From the NCBI GenBank assembly GCA_903864275.1, contig CAIPFE010000033.1, positions 1 through 64,000 of the forward strand: a stretch of DNA of 64,000 nt, in the 5' to 3' direction. The position numbers were made by a program, and so were the translations under genes. Shown piece by piece: positions 36,455 through 45,700 of the stretch. Source of the DNA: an uncultured Mucilaginibacter sp. (GTDB lineage: Bacteria > Bacteroidota > Bacteroidia > Sphingobacteriales > Sphingobacteriaceae). The notes under the pieces are model-generated. The model was not told the DNA's origin, did no database searches, and worked only from the letters and a program-made list of their open reading frames with translations. Each line of letters opens with the position of its first letter. The first letter of the stretch is position 1.

Positions 36455-36640
36455 TAACCTGCCTTATGTTTATTCTGTCTGTTAGCGATAGCGTCGGGCT
36501 AATAAAAAAACGAGCTCCCGGCTGATGCAATATACCATTTAAACTAAGGTATTTGTCAAATATTTTTTGAGTACTTTGCATGAATATCAATGTATTAGCG
36601 GGAATAAGGATCATCAGCCTTATTGTACGGGTTCTCAACT
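36455..36640 (-). pseudogene. Decayed T9SS type B sorting domain
   Basis: On the minus strand one frame reads NTLIFMQSTQKIFDKYLSLN then GILHQPGARFFISPTLSLTD. It aligns with the intact paralogs' GTLIFQAKGYNNISKVFDGH / SSINGRMLQPGTYFYSLDYV: IFDKYLSLNG matches VFDGHSSING and QPGARFF matches QPGTYFY. The SPNGDG part is lost. It lies upstream of the 30430-36360 gene, where no gene now reads into it, and is best explained as the 3' remnant of a deleted paralog. Confidence 0.62.
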
Positions 36641-36668
36641 TAGCCAGCCTTTCAAACCAGCATTATTA

Positions 36669-37172
36669 TTACTTTTCAATTTCCCCTGTTTGTGTTGGCA
36701 TCTTTAATTGCGGCAGTCCAAAATGTTCCCATATCGGATTGATCAGCAATAATATCTCATCCCGTTTCATGTCGATAAACCTTTCGGTATCGTCGCGAAA
36801 AAAACTTGATGGGTCATTTACGATCAGCAGTATCTCCTCAAGCAGTTCATAAACCCTCTCCATATCCTTTCGGTACTTCTTATTCCTGACCTGGCTGATC
36901 CCGCCGCCCCTATTGTTTGGGTTTTGATGATCCGGACTGACAACCCCCTGGCTAAGCGCCAATTTTAGCTCCTGCACGTTTTTTGTAAACTTTTCAATAT
37001 TGGTCTCACCGGTCAGCCAACTGAACCTGCCCCGGAACGCTGACCTCATGAAGGCATTTTGCCAGTTTTCAAATATCTGTTTATCGGTGATCCTGGTTTG
37101 CAATACGTAGGTGAGCCAGGCGCCGAGGGACGCAGCAGACAATCCCCCTATTATTATAATTATATTACCCAT
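36669..37172 (-). CDS. Hypothetical membrane-anchored protein
   Basis: A 167-aa protein I cannot name. One N-terminal transmembrane helix (MGNIIIIIGGLSAASLGAWL) is followed by a cytoplasmic, helical, charged domain with RITDKQIFENWQNAFMRSAF and ERVYELLEEILLIVNDPSSF. It sits between the collagen-like lipoprotein gene and a giant T9SS gene on the same strand, but has no visible sorting domain or domain link to them. Confidence 0.6.
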   Translation of the reverse strand: MGNIIIIIGGLSAASLGAWLTYVLQTRITDKQIFENWQNAFMRSAFRGRFSWLTGETNIEKFTKNVQELKLALSQGVVSPDHQNPNNRGGGISQVRNKKYRKDMERVYELLEEILLIVNDPSSFFRDDTERFIDMKRDEILLLINPIWEHFGLPQLKMPTQTGEIEK

Positions 37173-37406
37173 TTTCGGTACCGTTTGGCAATGTTAAAAA
37201 GGCGCTTTTTATTGCTTACCTAACCAAAATACAAGTGTGCAGAGAATTGAAAGTCAGCAGGTTCCTGCATTTTTAAAGATTTCCGGGTGTACCTACTTTT
37301 ATTTTTTCAGGTAACCCAGTTAATTCTTTATTGACTTTCTATTCTCCGCACACGGTCTTAAATCAAAAATTTAATCAACCTGTATACTTTATCGCTTAAA
37401 TATGCC

Positions 37407-38426
37407 TCAATGAAAATGGCTGTTATTAATTTTATCCTGCTGCCACAACCCCAAGGCTCTGCTTACTGCGGTATAATCTTTTAAATTAACATGGTTTTGC
37501 GCCATAAATACACCTGCCTGCCCGGTTACTGTTATTACTTTAAACCTGTAGTTAACGGTTAGGTTGGTATAATAAATAGTGAGGTCGGGTAAGGTAACAC
37601 CGGTACCTGGCTGCGCAAAGTAAAATCCAACATTTACTTGCCCGGGGAAATTAAAAGTGACAAAATCAATATCGTATTGATAAAGATTCGGAGCAGAACT
37701 TGCGTATATCGGGTACTGAAGAGGTACAGGATACCAAAATTCAGGAGTGAAATCAGGCAATGGTTCAACATAAACCAATACCAAGCCATTGTCGAGTACA
37801 TCTTGCGTAACGCTGTTATTAGGCCTTGAATAGAACAGGTAGGGGGCCGAATTATATGTACCGTCGGTGATTGTCTCCAGCGGAAAACCTCCGCCAGCTG
37901 TCGAAACTGCCCATTGGCCATGGTCTACGGTAAAAGTGTCAGTTTTTACATTGGCATTCCCCATCGGCCCCTGTAAGGCTATGGGCGAACCCCAGCCCGA
38001 GGCTGTTTTAGGGCCATATAACATGTAATTTGTTTTGTCGAGGTAATAATCGCCGACAACGCCCACGGTGCTCGCCGGTGCACCGGTACCGCTATAGATC
38101 TGGCTGCCCGGCGTTCCCGTAACGCCTGTTGGGCCTTTTAACGAAATGCCGGCGCCCCAGCCTGTAGCTGTTTTAGGGCCATACAATAAGCCAGTGCTTA
38201 AATTAATGTAATAATCACCAACAACCCCCATGGTAGCGGGAGGGACGGTGGTGCCGCTATAAATAACGCTTCCCGGTGCTCCGTTAGCGCCGGTCGGGCC
38301 GGCCGGACCGACAGCACCTGTTGCGCCCGATGGGCCTTGTGGGCCGATAGCGCCGTTTTTACCGCAGGAATTAAACATTATAACTGCTGCTGTGAATAAT
38401 AAAAAGTAAAGATTGAGTTTTTTCAT
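37407..38426 (-). CDS. Collagen-like lipoprotein
   Basis: A 339-aa protein starting at the ATG at 38426. The signal peptide MKKLNLYFLLFTAAVIMFNS ends at a lipobox-like NSC, so the mature protein is probably lipid-anchored. A collagen-like Gly-X-Y run (GPQGPSGATGAVGPAGPTG) follows, then two ~60-aa repeats (GVVGDYYINLSTGLLYGPKT and GVVGDYYLDKTNYMLYGPKT), each with a short GPTG-type linker. A unique ~150-aa C-terminal domain (KTDTFTVDHGQWAVSTAGGG) ends it. Such 'collagen triple helix repeat' lipoproteins are common in Bacteroidota; the function is unknown. Confidence 0.82.
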   Translation of the reverse strand: MKKLNLYFLLFTAAVIMFNSCGKNGAIGPQGPSGATGAVGPAGPTGANGAPGSVIYSGTTVPPATMGVVGDYYINLSTGLLYGPKTATGWGAGISLKGPTGVTGTPGSQIYSGTGAPASTVGVVGDYYLDKTNYMLYGPKTASGWGSPIALQGPMGNANVKTDTFTVDHGQWAVSTAGGGFPLETITDGTYNSAPYLFYSRPNNSVTQDVLDNGLVLVYVEPLPDFTPEFWYPVPLQYPIYASSAPNLYQYDIDFVTFNFPGQVNVGFYFAQPGTGVTLPDLTIYYTNLTVNYRFKVITVTGQAGVFMAQNHVNLKDYTAVSRALGLWQQDKINNSHFH

Positions 38427-38503
38427 AATGATAATATTGAGTGAATATGTTAATGAGTGATGTGTTGAGCGGTTCAATTAAATATATTCGGGGTATTAGG
38501 TTG

Positions 38504-38614
38504 CTACTTTTTGCCTTTATGGTTCTTATGCAATGCCCAGTTGATGATCTCCTTCCAAAAGGTGCCGGCAAGTATTGCCGCCATCAATAGCAGAATTGCC
38601 AAAAAAAAATCCAT
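38504..38614 (-). CDS. 36-aa membrane mini-protein
   Basis: The minus strand encodes MDFFLAILLLMAAILAGTFW followed by KEIINWALHKNHKGKK and a TAG. It is a single hydrophobic helix with a basic tail, the usual layout of small inner-membrane proteins. It lies between the histidine kinase (38706) and the collagen-like lipoprotein on the same strand. The short length makes it uncertain, but the sharp helix/basic-tail pattern is hard to get by chance. Confidence 0.5.
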   Translation of the reverse strand: MDFFLAILLLMAAILAGTFWKEIINWALHKNHKGKK

Positions 38615-38705
38615 CTTTAAAAATACAGCGTAAAAAAGCTGTTACAATGCGCCATTTAGCAATTGGGGATATAGGTGGTTTGAAATGGTACTTTGATTTA
38701 GTAAA

Positions 38706-41700
38706 TCAAACAGAAGGGGAGTTGAATTTCCGTTTTATATGCACTTTAACCTGTGTGCCGGCAGGATTTTTTTTATCATCGTACAGATCGAAAAATTCTA
38801 TCGGGGAAACCAGGTTATCTTCGTTAAAGTCCATTAATCTTTTCCGGGTTATATCGATCCCCTTCGAATGATGAATAGCGCCGGAATTACTTTTCCATTC
38901 ACGGGCTTTTTCCCTGCCGGTACCATTATCTGCTATATCGCAGATCAGCCAGTCGTCGTTCAAACTAATTGAAATTTTTATTTCCTTTTCGCCTTCCTTA
39001 CGGCTCAATCCGTGCCATAAAGCGTTTTCGACAAATGGCTGCAAAATGAGTGGAGGGATTTTCTCAAATTCCAAAACAATATTTTCCGGAATATTTTTTT
39101 TGTACTGCAACTGCATGTCCAGCCGAAGCGATTCCAGTTGAATATACAGGCCGATCGTTTCAAGTTCCTTGTCTAAGCTTATCACATTATTTTCTGAATG
39201 ATCAAGCACCTGCCTGAGTAATCTCGAAAATGAACCGATATAACGTATCCCTTCATCTTTCTTATCATTCGCCACTAATGCCTGGATAGAATTTAGCGCA
39301 TTGTAGATGAAATGGGGGTTCATTTGCGCTTTTAAAGCCTTCATCTCCAGCTCCTTTAATTGATTTTCAATAAAGGCGTCCCTTTTTACTTTTCTTATTC
39401 TAGCCCTGAAAATGCTGATAATAACTAATGACGCCATGAAAATAACAGTTAGCCGAAACCACCATTCGGCCCAAAAAGGAGGTGTAATTGTAAAATAAAA
39501 AACGGCCGGGCGGCTCCAACCCGAAGCATTGTCTTTTGCCCTCACTATAAATTGATAATTTCCTGAGGGCAATTGCGCAAAGGATACGGATTTTGTTTTT
39601 GACGGAATGCTCCACGACGTTTCTAAGGGTAATAATTTATAAGAATATACCGGGTTAGAATTTGACGTGGAAAGATCAATGGCATTATAAAAAATTCCGA
39701 GCGAGTTTTGGCTGTAATTTAACGCCGGACGATATGGCAAACTGTAATAACTATACAAGGAGTCAGTTAATTTATTCCAATCGGTTTCCTTAAAGGCAAG
39801 TAATACTTTTTCGATAATGATTCGCGGAGGCTCTTTTGTTAGGTTAATTTTACCCGTATTAAATTTTATTATTTTGTTTGGTGATGAAAGCCACACGGTG
39901 CCATCACTATCGGTTACAAGTTTTTCAAAATCGCTTATGTTTATTGTCAGGTCTTCGGCCTTAGCATAGTTAAACACTTCCCAGTTTCCCGTTTTGTTTT
40001 TTTGTAAGATATCTAACCCTGAGTTACTCGCAACCCAAAGCCTGTGTTGCCTGTCATTGGTTAAGCTGAGCACATTGGCGCTCTGTAAACCATTATTTAT
40101 TGTGATATGATTTTTTAAGAAAATATGCCTGTTTTTTGTAAAACCGTATTCGTACAAACCCAGGCCGGGAACTGCCAACCAAAAGCTGCCATCCATATCC
40201 TCCAAAAATGTAACAGCCAATTGCACTCCTTTGTTACTCCCATTTACCCCTGTCTCTTTTATTAGCGAAATCAGATCATTGCTGCCATTTATGCAATATA
40301 CGCCCCGACCGTCGACGTATAAAAGCAACAACCCGTTTTTCAATTCGAGTATCCTTGTCGGCTTTACAATAGGTACGCCTGTATTGTGCGGAATAAAAGG
40401 TGTAAGTTTCGATGAGGTACCATATAACAAAGTTGAATCGGCGCAAACAAAAAAACGCTGTCTCCTTTTTGCATACGTCATATCGTATATATTTTCAGTT
40501 GTTTTCAGGTTTAAGGTGCTTGAAAAGTCTTCGAGCGTTTCACCGTTGAGATGCAGAAATCTCTTAAAGCGTGTTACCATCCAAAGGGTATTCTTGTCAT
40601 CAAAGGTGTAGGCATCAACCGGGTCTTTATAGTAATTTTTATTGCCGGCAGCCTGTGGCGGCATTACTTGCCGGCACTGGTTATTGGCATAAACAAGTAA
40701 GCCTGTGTTTGTTCCGGATGAAAATAGCAACCGATGATCAGGCAGCGCGATAATATTGTATATACCATCCAGCGGGGCCTGGTTGTTTTTATCAATTATT
40801 TCAAAATCAACATCTTTTATTCTTAATAAGCCCTCCCTTGAGCCGGTCCAAATATTGTGCCTCGAATCTTCATTGATAAATGAATAATAACCCGGGTGGC
40901 TTATTGAATCAGAAAAATGCTGCCAATCGCTTGGACCCGAGTTTTTTAACAGGTTCTCACGGCCTATCCAAATTCGTTTTTTTGAGTCAATTAAATAGGA
41001 AAAAAAGCCCTTGTTATTAATATTTGGCTTGTAAACCGGAGCGAGTTGATAATTACGGATCTCGTACACATTAGCGCTTGTACTTACCCAAATTTTTTTG
41101 CCCTGTAACGACATCACGTTAAAAAAATAGCGGGAAGCAATGTTTAGCCATTTTCCTGCCTTTTTGCGGCAAACAATGTTAGTTGTATAGTTAACATACA
41201 AGTCGCCGTTTATTTCTATTACGTTTCTGCATGCCTTATTTTCAAAGCCGGGATAAAGCTTTACTTTTTTCCAGCTGTTTCCTTCAAATTCATAAATGCC
41301 GCTGCCCGTGAGCGCCCATACTTTTTTATCCTTAGTTTCAAAGAAATTAAACACATAGGTGTAGATCATCTTATCACTTGTCGGGTAGGTTATAAACCTG
41401 TTACTTTTAAATTGCGCCATCCCCGCCGATGTTGCAAACCAAAGCCGGTCGTTACTGTCCTGGAAAACTGCGCCGACGGCGAGCGAGGGTAAACCATCAG
41501 CAATATTGTAATTTACAAACTGCCGGCCATCAAACCTGCTTACCCCGGCCGTTGTCGATACCCATAAATACCCGTACCTATCCTGGTATGTCTCCAACGC
41601 CGAGGAACTGGGCAAACCATTGTTAACATCGTAAACTTTTAAGCTGTGTTGCTGGGCAGGGGCAACTGCAGGCAGCAGCAGCGCCGAAAAGTATAAAAAA

Positions 41701-41732
41701 ACCGGGGCGATATAGAAAAACCAGCCTTTCAC
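38706..41732 (-). CDS. Hybrid-propeller sensor histidine kinase (reg_prop + Y_Y_Y + LytS-type kinase)
   Basis: A 1008-aa sensor. A signal peptide/first helix (MKGWFFYIAPVFLYFSALLL) precedes a periplasmic two-component-propeller region of reg_prop repeats (GYLWVSTTAGVSRFDG, DRLWFATSAGMAQF, LWVASNSGLDIL). A Y_Y_Y domain (YSYKLLPLETSWSIPSKTKS ... FIVRAKDNASGW) and one transmembrane helix (about 765-785) follow. The kinase is of the LytS/His_kinase type: the phosphorylated His is in MNPHFIYNALNSIQALV, with the ATP-binding PFVENALWHG and DNGTG motifs. It overlaps the response-regulator gene by 4 bp (ATGA), so the two form one system. Confidence 0.92.
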   Translation of the reverse strand: MKGWFFYIAPVFLYFSALLLPAVAPAQQHSLKVYDVNNGLPSSSALETYQDRYGYLWVSTTAGVSRFDGRQFVNYNIADGLPSLAVGAVFQDSNDRLWFATSAGMAQFKSNRFITYPTSDKMIYTYVFNFFETKDKKVWALTGSGIYEFEGNSWKKVKLYPGFENKACRNVIEINGDLYVNYTTNIVCRKKAGKWLNIASRYFFNVMSLQGKKIWVSTSANVYEIRNYQLAPVYKPNINNKGFFSYLIDSKKRIWIGRENLLKNSGPSDWQHFSDSISHPGYYSFINEDSRHNIWTGSREGLLRIKDVDFEIIDKNNQAPLDGIYNIIALPDHRLLFSSGTNTGLLVYANNQCRQVMPPQAAGNKNYYKDPVDAYTFDDKNTLWMVTRFKRFLHLNGETLEDFSSTLNLKTTENIYDMTYAKRRQRFFVCADSTLLYGTSSKLTPFIPHNTGVPIVKPTRILELKNGLLLLYVDGRGVYCINGSNDLISLIKETGVNGSNKGVQLAVTFLEDMDGSFWLAVPGLGLYEYGFTKNRHIFLKNHITINNGLQSANVLSLTNDRQHRLWVASNSGLDILQKNKTGNWEVFNYAKAEDLTINISDFEKLVTDSDGTVWLSSPNKIIKFNTGKINLTKEPPRIIIEKVLLAFKETDWNKLTDSLYSYYSLPYRPALNYSQNSLGIFYNAIDLSTSNSNPVYSYKLLPLETSWSIPSKTKSVSFAQLPSGNYQFIVRAKDNASGWSRPAVFYFTITPPFWAEWWFRLTVIFMASLVIISIFRARIRKVKRDAFIENQLKELEMKALKAQMNPHFIYNALNSIQALVANDKKDEGIRYIGSFSRLLRQVLDHSENNVISLDKELETIGLYIQLESLRLDMQLQYKKNIPENIVLEFEKIPPLILQPFVENALWHGLSRKEGEKEIKISISLNDDWLICDIADNGTGREKAREWKSNSGAIHHSKGIDITRKRLMDFNEDNLVSPIEFFDLYDDKKNPAGTQVKVHIKRKFNSPSV

Positions 41733-42487
41733 CGTTTTATGTTCAGAAGATGCAGGAATTCATCCTTGTGTGTGCGAGAGAGTTCGATCTGGTGCCCGTT
41801 ACTCATCACAATTTCACCCCCCTCGCCTCTTTTATACATTTTCACATGCGAAAGGTTGATCAGGTAAGAACGGTGCGCCCTGAAAAAGGATTGTGCCGTT
41901 AATATTTCATCATATTGTTTTAAGGTATAGCTTGACAGGATACATTTTTTATCCGTCAGATAAAATTCGGTATAGTTGCTGTTTGCGTGGCAGTAAACAA
42001 TTTCATTTATCGGGATAACTATAAAACCTTCGGCGGTTGGTATTGCAATTTTATCATGAATTTTGGGTGGGTTTTTTATATCCTGGTACAATTGCTCTAC
42101 CTGTAGCTTAGAAACCGGCTGCGGAAAAACCGCGTGTTGCTTAACCTTATTTACAGCCCCGATCAACTCATCTATTATTATAGGTTTTAGCAAATAATCG
42201 ATGGCATTAAACCGAAACGCCTTTACCGCGTATTGATCAAATGCAGTGGTAAAAATAAGTGCGAAATCAATTGCAGGCAGGCGGCTTAAGAGATCAAAAC
42301 CCGTTTCGCCTTTCATTTGTATATCGAGGAAAACAATATCCGGGCGATATTCTTTTATCCCCTTTAATCCGTCTTCAATATTTGATGCCCCCCCGGCCAA
42401 ACTCATTTCAGGAAAATATTGCTGCAGCATGTTGCTCAAAATATTCCTGCTCTGGATTTCATCATCTACTATAAACGCTTTTAGCAT
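41729..42487 (-). CDS. LytTR-family response regulator
   Basis: A 252-aa regulator. The receiver domain (1-~115) has the acidic pocket D8/D9 (FIVDDE), the phosphorylated Asp55 in VFLDIQMKG, a Thr/Ala switch in TTAFDQYAVKAF and the Lys of LLKP. The C-terminal LytTR DNA-binding domain (about 150-250) contains VIPINEIVYCHANSNYTEFY and FFRAHRSYLINLSHVKMYKR. It is cognate to the kinase it overlaps and is embedded in the T9SS cluster, making those genes plausible targets. Confidence 0.93.
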   Translation of the reverse strand: MLKAFIVDDEIQSRNILSNMLQQYFPEMSLAGGASNIEDGLKGIKEYRPDIVFLDIQMKGETGFDLLSRLPAIDFALIFTTAFDQYAVKAFRFNAIDYLLKPIIIDELIGAVNKVKQHAVFPQPVSKLQVEQLYQDIKNPPKIHDKIAIPTAEGFIVIPINEIVYCHANSNYTEFYLTDKKCILSSYTLKQYDEILTAQSFFRAHRSYLINLSHVKMYKRGEGGEIVMSNGHQIELSRTHKDEFLHLLNIKR

Positions 42488-42784
42488 GATGTAGTGTTAT
42501 TATGGCGAATTGCTTTATTTTTAGGATATTTAATAGGGGATTGCTAATATATTATATATTTTTCATCCGAATATAAAAATATTATTTGCATTTAAGTAAG
42601 AAACAAGCCAAAATAAGCTATTGGAGTGAGGGGGATGTTTGGGCGTTATCGATTTTACGACTTCGTTGTCTTAATGGGGATCGGTTCAAACTCATCAAAT
42701 GAAGCTGCGAAAAAAAACAATGAGACCGGGAAGCGGACTTCAGGATCCATTGTTCAGCGTTCGGCGTCAGTTGCTGTTTCTAAA
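42488..42784. other. Intergenic gap between regulator and T9SS gene
   Basis: The 297 bp between the response-regulator start and the next gene's stop hold no gene I can support. The first ~100 bp are AT-rich (TTAATAGGGGATTGCTAATA, then TATTATATATTTTTCATCCG) and could carry the promoter of the two-component operon. No clear terminator is visible for the 42785 gene. Confidence 0.5.
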
Positions 42785-45700
42785 TCAGTATTTGAGTATA
42801 ATAAACCCTGTTTTATGTTTGTTCTGCCCGTCAGCAACATAATCCAGCGAATAAAAATAAGTCCCGGGCTGCTGCATCCTGCCGCTTGCGCCCGAATGCC
42901 CGTCGAATATTTTAGCAATATTGTTATAGCCCTTTGCTTCGAAGATAATAGCGCCGCTGCGGTCAATGATTGTTACTTTATTATCCGGATATGTGGTTAT
43001 ACCGTCTATGGTAAGCACATCATTGATGCCGTCTCCGTTTGGCGAAACACCCTGGTGTACCATAACGCCGTCGTTTTCGATACCCACGTTATTTATAGGT
43101 TGAACAACGCTTATCTCCGGTTGTACTGGCTGATAAAGGCTCATTAATGGGCCGGTCGCCCTTGTGACGGCTATGGAATATGTATGCGTTGTTGTTCCGT
43201 CCTGGGCCGTCACAACGGTAGTAATCGTGTTTGCGCCAATTGCCAGTGCAATACTTCCTGAGGATGTCCCTGAAGCTACAGTTGTGCCGTTCACTTTTAT
43301 CGTTGCAGTTGCATCCTGTGCTGTTGCCGTAACTGTTACCGACGTCGTAGCATTGCTCACCGATGTGGTATAGGTGGTTGTGCTACCGGTTGTGCCGGTA
43401 TTGGTTAATGCTGAAGCAGGAGTAAGTTTTATAGTGCTCAGCAAGGCGTCATTTGATAGCCTTGTTACGGTGATTGAATAGGTGTGGGTTGTCGTTCCGT
43501 CCTGGGCCGTTACTACAATGGTAATGATGGTTTGGCCGACCGGTATTGCTATGCTGCCGGATGCTGTTCCCGAGGCTACCCCTGTTCCATTCACTTTTAT
43601 TGCAGCGGTTGGATCCTGCGCCGTTGGCGTAATTGTTACTGACGCAGTGGAACTGGCAGCCGTTGTTGTGTAGGTTGTAGTGGTGCCTGTTGTGCCGGTA
43701 TTGGTGAGCGCCGAAGTTGGGGTTGTTTTTATGATACTTAGCAGGGCATTGCTTGACGGTGCACGGGTTATGGCTATCGAATAAGTATGTGTTGTTATGC
43801 CGTCCTGTGCTGTTGCTATTATAGTAATTGTAGTTTTTCCAACTGCCAATGCAATACTTCCTGATGCTGTTCCTGAAGTTACCGCTGTGCCGTTAACATT
43901 TATCGTTGTCGTCGGGTCCTGTGCTGTTGGGGTAACCGTTACCGATGCGGTAGCATTGGGCACCGATGTGGTATAGGTTGTCGTAGTACCTGTGTTGCCT
44001 GTATTGGTGAGTGCTGATGCGGGGGTAAGCTTTATGACGCTTAGAAGAGCATTATTTGAGGGCACGGCTATAAATGCCCATGCTGCCCCCTGGTTGGTAT
44101 TGTCACTATATCCACCTTCAACGATGGTATTGCCGTCCGCGCTCAGCGATGCGGAAAGGCCCTGATTCGCCGCCCCGGTGTTACCCGTTCCCACCAGCTT
44201 TGTTCCCCTCTGCGTCCAGGCTGTACCGCTGCGGGTGTAAACCCAGGCTGCGCCCTGGTTACTATTGTCGGTATACCCTCCTACTGTGGCCGTATTCCCG
44301 TCGGCACTGAGCGATGTGGAAATGCCTTGCCGGGCAGCACCGGCGTTGCCTGTTCCCACAAGCTTTGCACCCTGCTGTGTCCAAGTAGCGCCGCCGCGGG
44401 TGTAAACCCAAGCCGCCCCCCCGGCGGAATTGTCACCATATCCTCCTACCATTGCCGTATTGCCATCTGCACTCAGCGATACCGAAAAGCCCTGTTCGGA
44501 TGTCCCTGAATTACCTGTTCCCACCAGCTTTGAGCCCTGCTGGGTCCAGACACCATTGTTATGGCTGAAAACCCAGGCCGCTCCAATATCGGAATTGTCG
44601 CCATATCCTCCTACAATGGCCGTATTGCCATCCGCACTCATAGCTACCGAATAACTTTGCCGGGCAGCGCCGGTGTTGCCAGTCCCTACAAGCTTTGATC
44701 CTACCTGGCTCCAGGCGCCGCCGCTGCGGGCAAATACCCAGGCAGCCCCCTGGTTGGAATTATCTGCATTTCCTCCCACGACGGCTGTATTGCCATCCGC
44801 GCTTAGCGATACAGCAAAGCCCTGCGCTGACGCCCCGGTATTACCTGTCCCCACAAGTTTTACGCCCTGCTGGCTCCAGCTAGTGCCGCCGCGGTTAACG
44901 CTGCGGGTAAATACCCAGGCCGCTCCCACGCCGGAATTGTCACCGTACCCGCCCGCTATGGCGGTGTTGCCGTCCGCGCTTACGGCTACGGAAATACCTT
45001 GTTCGACATTAGCACCCACACTACCGGTTCCGACCAGCTTTGAACCCTGCTGTGTCCAGGTACTACCGCTGCGGGCGTAAACCCAAACCGCTCCCTGGTT
45101 AGCGTTGTCCTGGTAGCCCCCGACAATGGCCGTATTACCATCTGCACTGACGGCTACAGAATAACCTTGCCGGGCCGCCCCGGTGTTACCCGCCCCCACG
45201 AGCTTTGATCCTTGCTGAATGATCGGATATTTAGTTGCTATTGCCGTAAAATTAGCGCTCCCGCTGGCGGTACCGCCCCCGGTTGTTATTGATATAGCCC
45301 CTGTTGTTACGCCGGGCATAACCATTGCCACTAAAGTGCTGCCCGTATTGGAAACCGCGATTGCGCTTTTGCCGCCTACAGTAAAGGCGGTTGGGTTGTC
45401 TAAGTTTGTGCCGTTTATAGTTACAAGGGTGCCCGGCGGCCCGCCTGCAGGGCTGAAAGAAGTAATGGTTGGGGCTGCTACGGTAAAGACCCATGCCGCG
45501 CCTGCGCCGTTATTGTCAAAAAGTCCGCCTGCAATGGCTGTATTACCATCGGCGCTGAGGGATATAGCATTGCCCAGACCTGCCGGCCCGGTGTTACCAG
45601 AGCCCACCAGTTTTGGAGCCGTGATAAACCAGGTGCCGTTCCTGCGGATAAATACCCAGGCCGCTCCGAGGCTTGAATTATCATTGAACCCGCCAACAAT

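Noticed and set aside
42626..43147. Plus-strand 173-aa ORF near the regulator
   Set aside because: Antisense of the T9SS sorting domain and adjacent gap; no independent support.
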